Source: Pedobacter sp. W3I1
Lineage (GTDB): Bacteria > Bacteroidota > Bacteroidia > Sphingobacteriales > Sphingobacteriaceae
Reading direction: 5' to 3'
DNA length: 64,000 nt
Assembly (NCBI RefSeq): GCF_030816015.1
Contig: NZ_JAUSXN010000001.1
Span: forward strand, 1,116,001 to 1,180,000
The first letter of the stretch is position 1. Every line of letters begins with the position of its first letter. Made by a program: the position numbers and the translations under genes. The notes beneath the pieces were generated by a model. The model saw nothing but the letters and a program-made list of their open reading frames with translations, was not told the DNA's origin and did not search any database. Of this stretch, positions 62,655-64,000 are shown piece after piece.

Positions 62655-63308
62655 TTAATCGTTCCAAATTAAAAGTCCACCAATGTTTTCAATGTTTATT
62701 TTTTCGACATCGTTTATCTTATCAAGACGTTTTTCAAAATATTGAAGTGCTTTTTTAACTTTTTCAACTGCTTTTCTGAGTTCATGTCGGTTAATTAACA
62801 GCGTAATTTCTTGTGGCATAGGTTGAAAGGGTTCATCAAATTCGTCAACCGAAAAATCAAATACGATATTGTCGCCATCAAATTTGATCTGTGGGGCAGG
62901 GTGTCCTTCGTAATGAGTATTTTGTAGCATTGAAAGTTTATCCCAATACGTGATATCACTCAGGCCTCCGCAACATTGAGGAAAATATTTGTCTTGCCCA
63001 TCAATATTCAAAACATAACCGCCAAAAAATGTTGTGGCCTGTTGTCGTTCATATTTTCCATCCCTCATTTCTTGCGTATGGTCAATGATGAGTTTGGTTA
63101 AGTTGTTATCAGTAATTTCTGAGAGTTTATAGAATGGAAAACCTTTTAAATAAGGCGTCAGTTTATCTTTAAAGCCCGCTTTTCGAAAGCATTCTTGGTG
63201 ATAAGCGTTCCAAATTTCAGGATGCTCCCAATAAGGAAATTTGTCTGGTGTAGCTAGCTCCTGATTGTTATATCCGATTTCAATTACTGGTATCAAATCT
63301 ATGAGCAT
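62655..63308 (-). CDS. Hypothetical cytoplasmic protein
   Basis: From the ATG at 63308 the product is 217 residues; the longer frame adds an unlikely N-terminus. It opens with LIDLIPVIEIGYNNQELATP, has FFGGYVLNIDGQDKYFPQCC with two adjacent Cys in a QCCGGLSD motif and ends in charged coiled segments. No signal peptide is seen. I do not recognise the family. It stands alone. Confidence 0.7.
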   Translation of the reverse strand: MLIDLIPVIEIGYNNQELATPDKFPYWEHPEIWNAYHQECFRKAGFKDKLTPYLKGFPFYKLSEITDNNLTKLIIDHTQEMRDGKYERQQATTFFGGYVLNIDGQDKYFPQCCGGLSDITYWDKLSMLQNTHYEGHPAPQIKFDGDNIVFDFSVDEFDEPFQPMPQEITLLINRHELRKAVEKVKKALQYFEKRLDKINDVEKINIENIGGLLIWND

Positions 63309-63815
63309 GCTTGTTAATTTACTTACCACAAGATAGAAATTTAGTAGGTTTTTTAGGTAAGCAGTTAAACAATTAACCATTTAAGAAACATGTAGGTTAA
63401 GGCAATCGCTATTCAACTTTGCAAAAAGCTACAAACCCTGCTAACTAAACCCGACATCAGCGGAAATCCTTTTTGTTGCCCCTTCAATAGATTCAGGATA
63501 ACAGTAACAAAAAGATTGTAGCGAATGGCGGGGCTGCGCTACCCGAAAAGCACAGAACCATTCTTTTCCAAATCCTTTACCATTTCCAGTTAAACCATTA
63601 ACCATATAAGAAATATAAGACCATATAAGTTATAACACCCGAATAATGATCGTGTAAGTGGTAAAATGGAAGATATAATATAGAAGACGCTCTAGTAGCC
63701 ATCTTACGTCCAATGCAAATGGTCATAAAAACGCCTTGTTATTGTCACGATTGCCCCTCATACCCGTAGCCCTCCCGTTGTAACTTTATCATCATCAAAT
63801 AAATAGCAAATAAAA
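63309..63815. other. Gene-free spacer with dispersed direct repeats
   Basis: AGTTAAACAATTAACCATTT (63362) and a close copy AGTTAAACCATTAACCATAT (63589) are direct repeats followed by AAGAAA in each case. Bases 63512-63560 resemble the CCCGCCATCGC repeat near 53615. No gene or clear promoter is seen. Confidence 0.45.
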
Positions 63816-64000
63816 ATGAAAAAGATCAAAATAATGGAGCATATCTCGCTTGATGGCGTGATGCAGCATGAAAATAGTGAGGATTTCGCACATGGCGGAT
63901 GGACAACACCTTACCGGAGTGCGGAAGGTTTAACGGCCGTACTTGAAGCACAGGGTACCAACATCGATCTGCTGCTGGGCCGCAAAACCTACGATAGCTG
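63816..64000 (+). CDS. Dihydrofolate reductase family protein, 3' truncated by window edge
   Basis: The ATG at 63816 opens 61 codons to the window end. The beginning KKIKIMEHISLDGVMQHENS and LEAQGTNIDLLLGRKTYDS match the RibD C-terminal/DHFR-like proteins common in soil bacteria, which are NADPH-dependent reductases of unknown substrate. The C-terminal half lies outside the window. Confidence 0.85.
   Translation, partial: MKKIKIMEHISLDGVMQHENSEDFAHGGWTTPYRSAEGLTAVLEAQGTNIDLLLGRKTYDS

Overview
The window looks like a chromosomal segment of a Bacteroidota soil or freshwater bacterium of the Sphingobacteriaceae, most likely Pedobacter or a close relative. This rests on low GC content, TAnnTTTG-type promoters with a TTG box about 20 nt upstream, GLPGLI-family and carboxypeptidase-regulatory/beta-barrel outer-membrane proteins, an ECF sigma/FecR/STN locus, LytS/LytTR regulators, DUF6134, DUF3472 and DUF4269 proteins, and many lipoproteins with the SCKK-type lipobox. 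The genus is inferred from gene style only.

Layout. 1-9 kb: end of an OmpA-type protein, then a leftward group (GLPGLI protein, outer-membrane beta-barrel protein, two tandem small secreted paralogs) and a rightward LytS/LytTR pair. 10-17 kb: a MarR regulator and a fatty-acid beta-oxidation operon of fadN-fadA-fadE type with a four-helix-bundle gene inserted. 17-18.3 kb: an apparently intact IS110 element with a candidate bridge-RNA region. 18.4-24.1 kb: three FKBP lipoproteins, a class I photolyase, a TIGR01777 epimerase and a cryptochrome DASH. 24.3-28.6 kb: sucA and sucB. 29-36.3 kb: a DUF1080 protein, a DUF4269 protein, the ileS / dksA-like / lspA operon and two small membrane proteins. 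36.6-42.6 kb: DUF6134 / epimerase / SDR, then ECF sigma / FecR / an STN protein ending in surface repeats instead of a TonB barrel. 42.9-46.4 kb: an RND/MMPL transporter, recO and two identical tRNA-Val genes. 46.7-53.4 kb: a VOC protein, a DUF5077/DUF3472 lipoprotein, a UbiA-like membrane protein, a methyltransferase, a thioredoxin-reductase-like flavoprotein, a 54-aa membrane peptide and an APC permease. 54-61.3 kb: PadR, a PspC-domain protein and two tandem outer-membrane receptors. 61.3-64 kb: repeat-rich DNA, a small lipoprotein, a hypothetical protein and the start of a dihydrofolate-reductase-family gene.

The most distinctive structure lies between the genes. At least fourteen intergenic sites carry a modular palindromic half-element: constant ends (GTCAT at one side, ATCT at the other) enclosing one of several unrelated small hairpins, usually as two halves facing each other and sometimes as two different halves. 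A second layer is tandem heptamers (GATACTT, GTTTGGA) and 68-bp tandem units. The IS110 copy shows short matches between its 5' non-coding region and its own ends that fit the guide logic of bridge RNAs. No CRISPR array, phage or classical defence system is visible.
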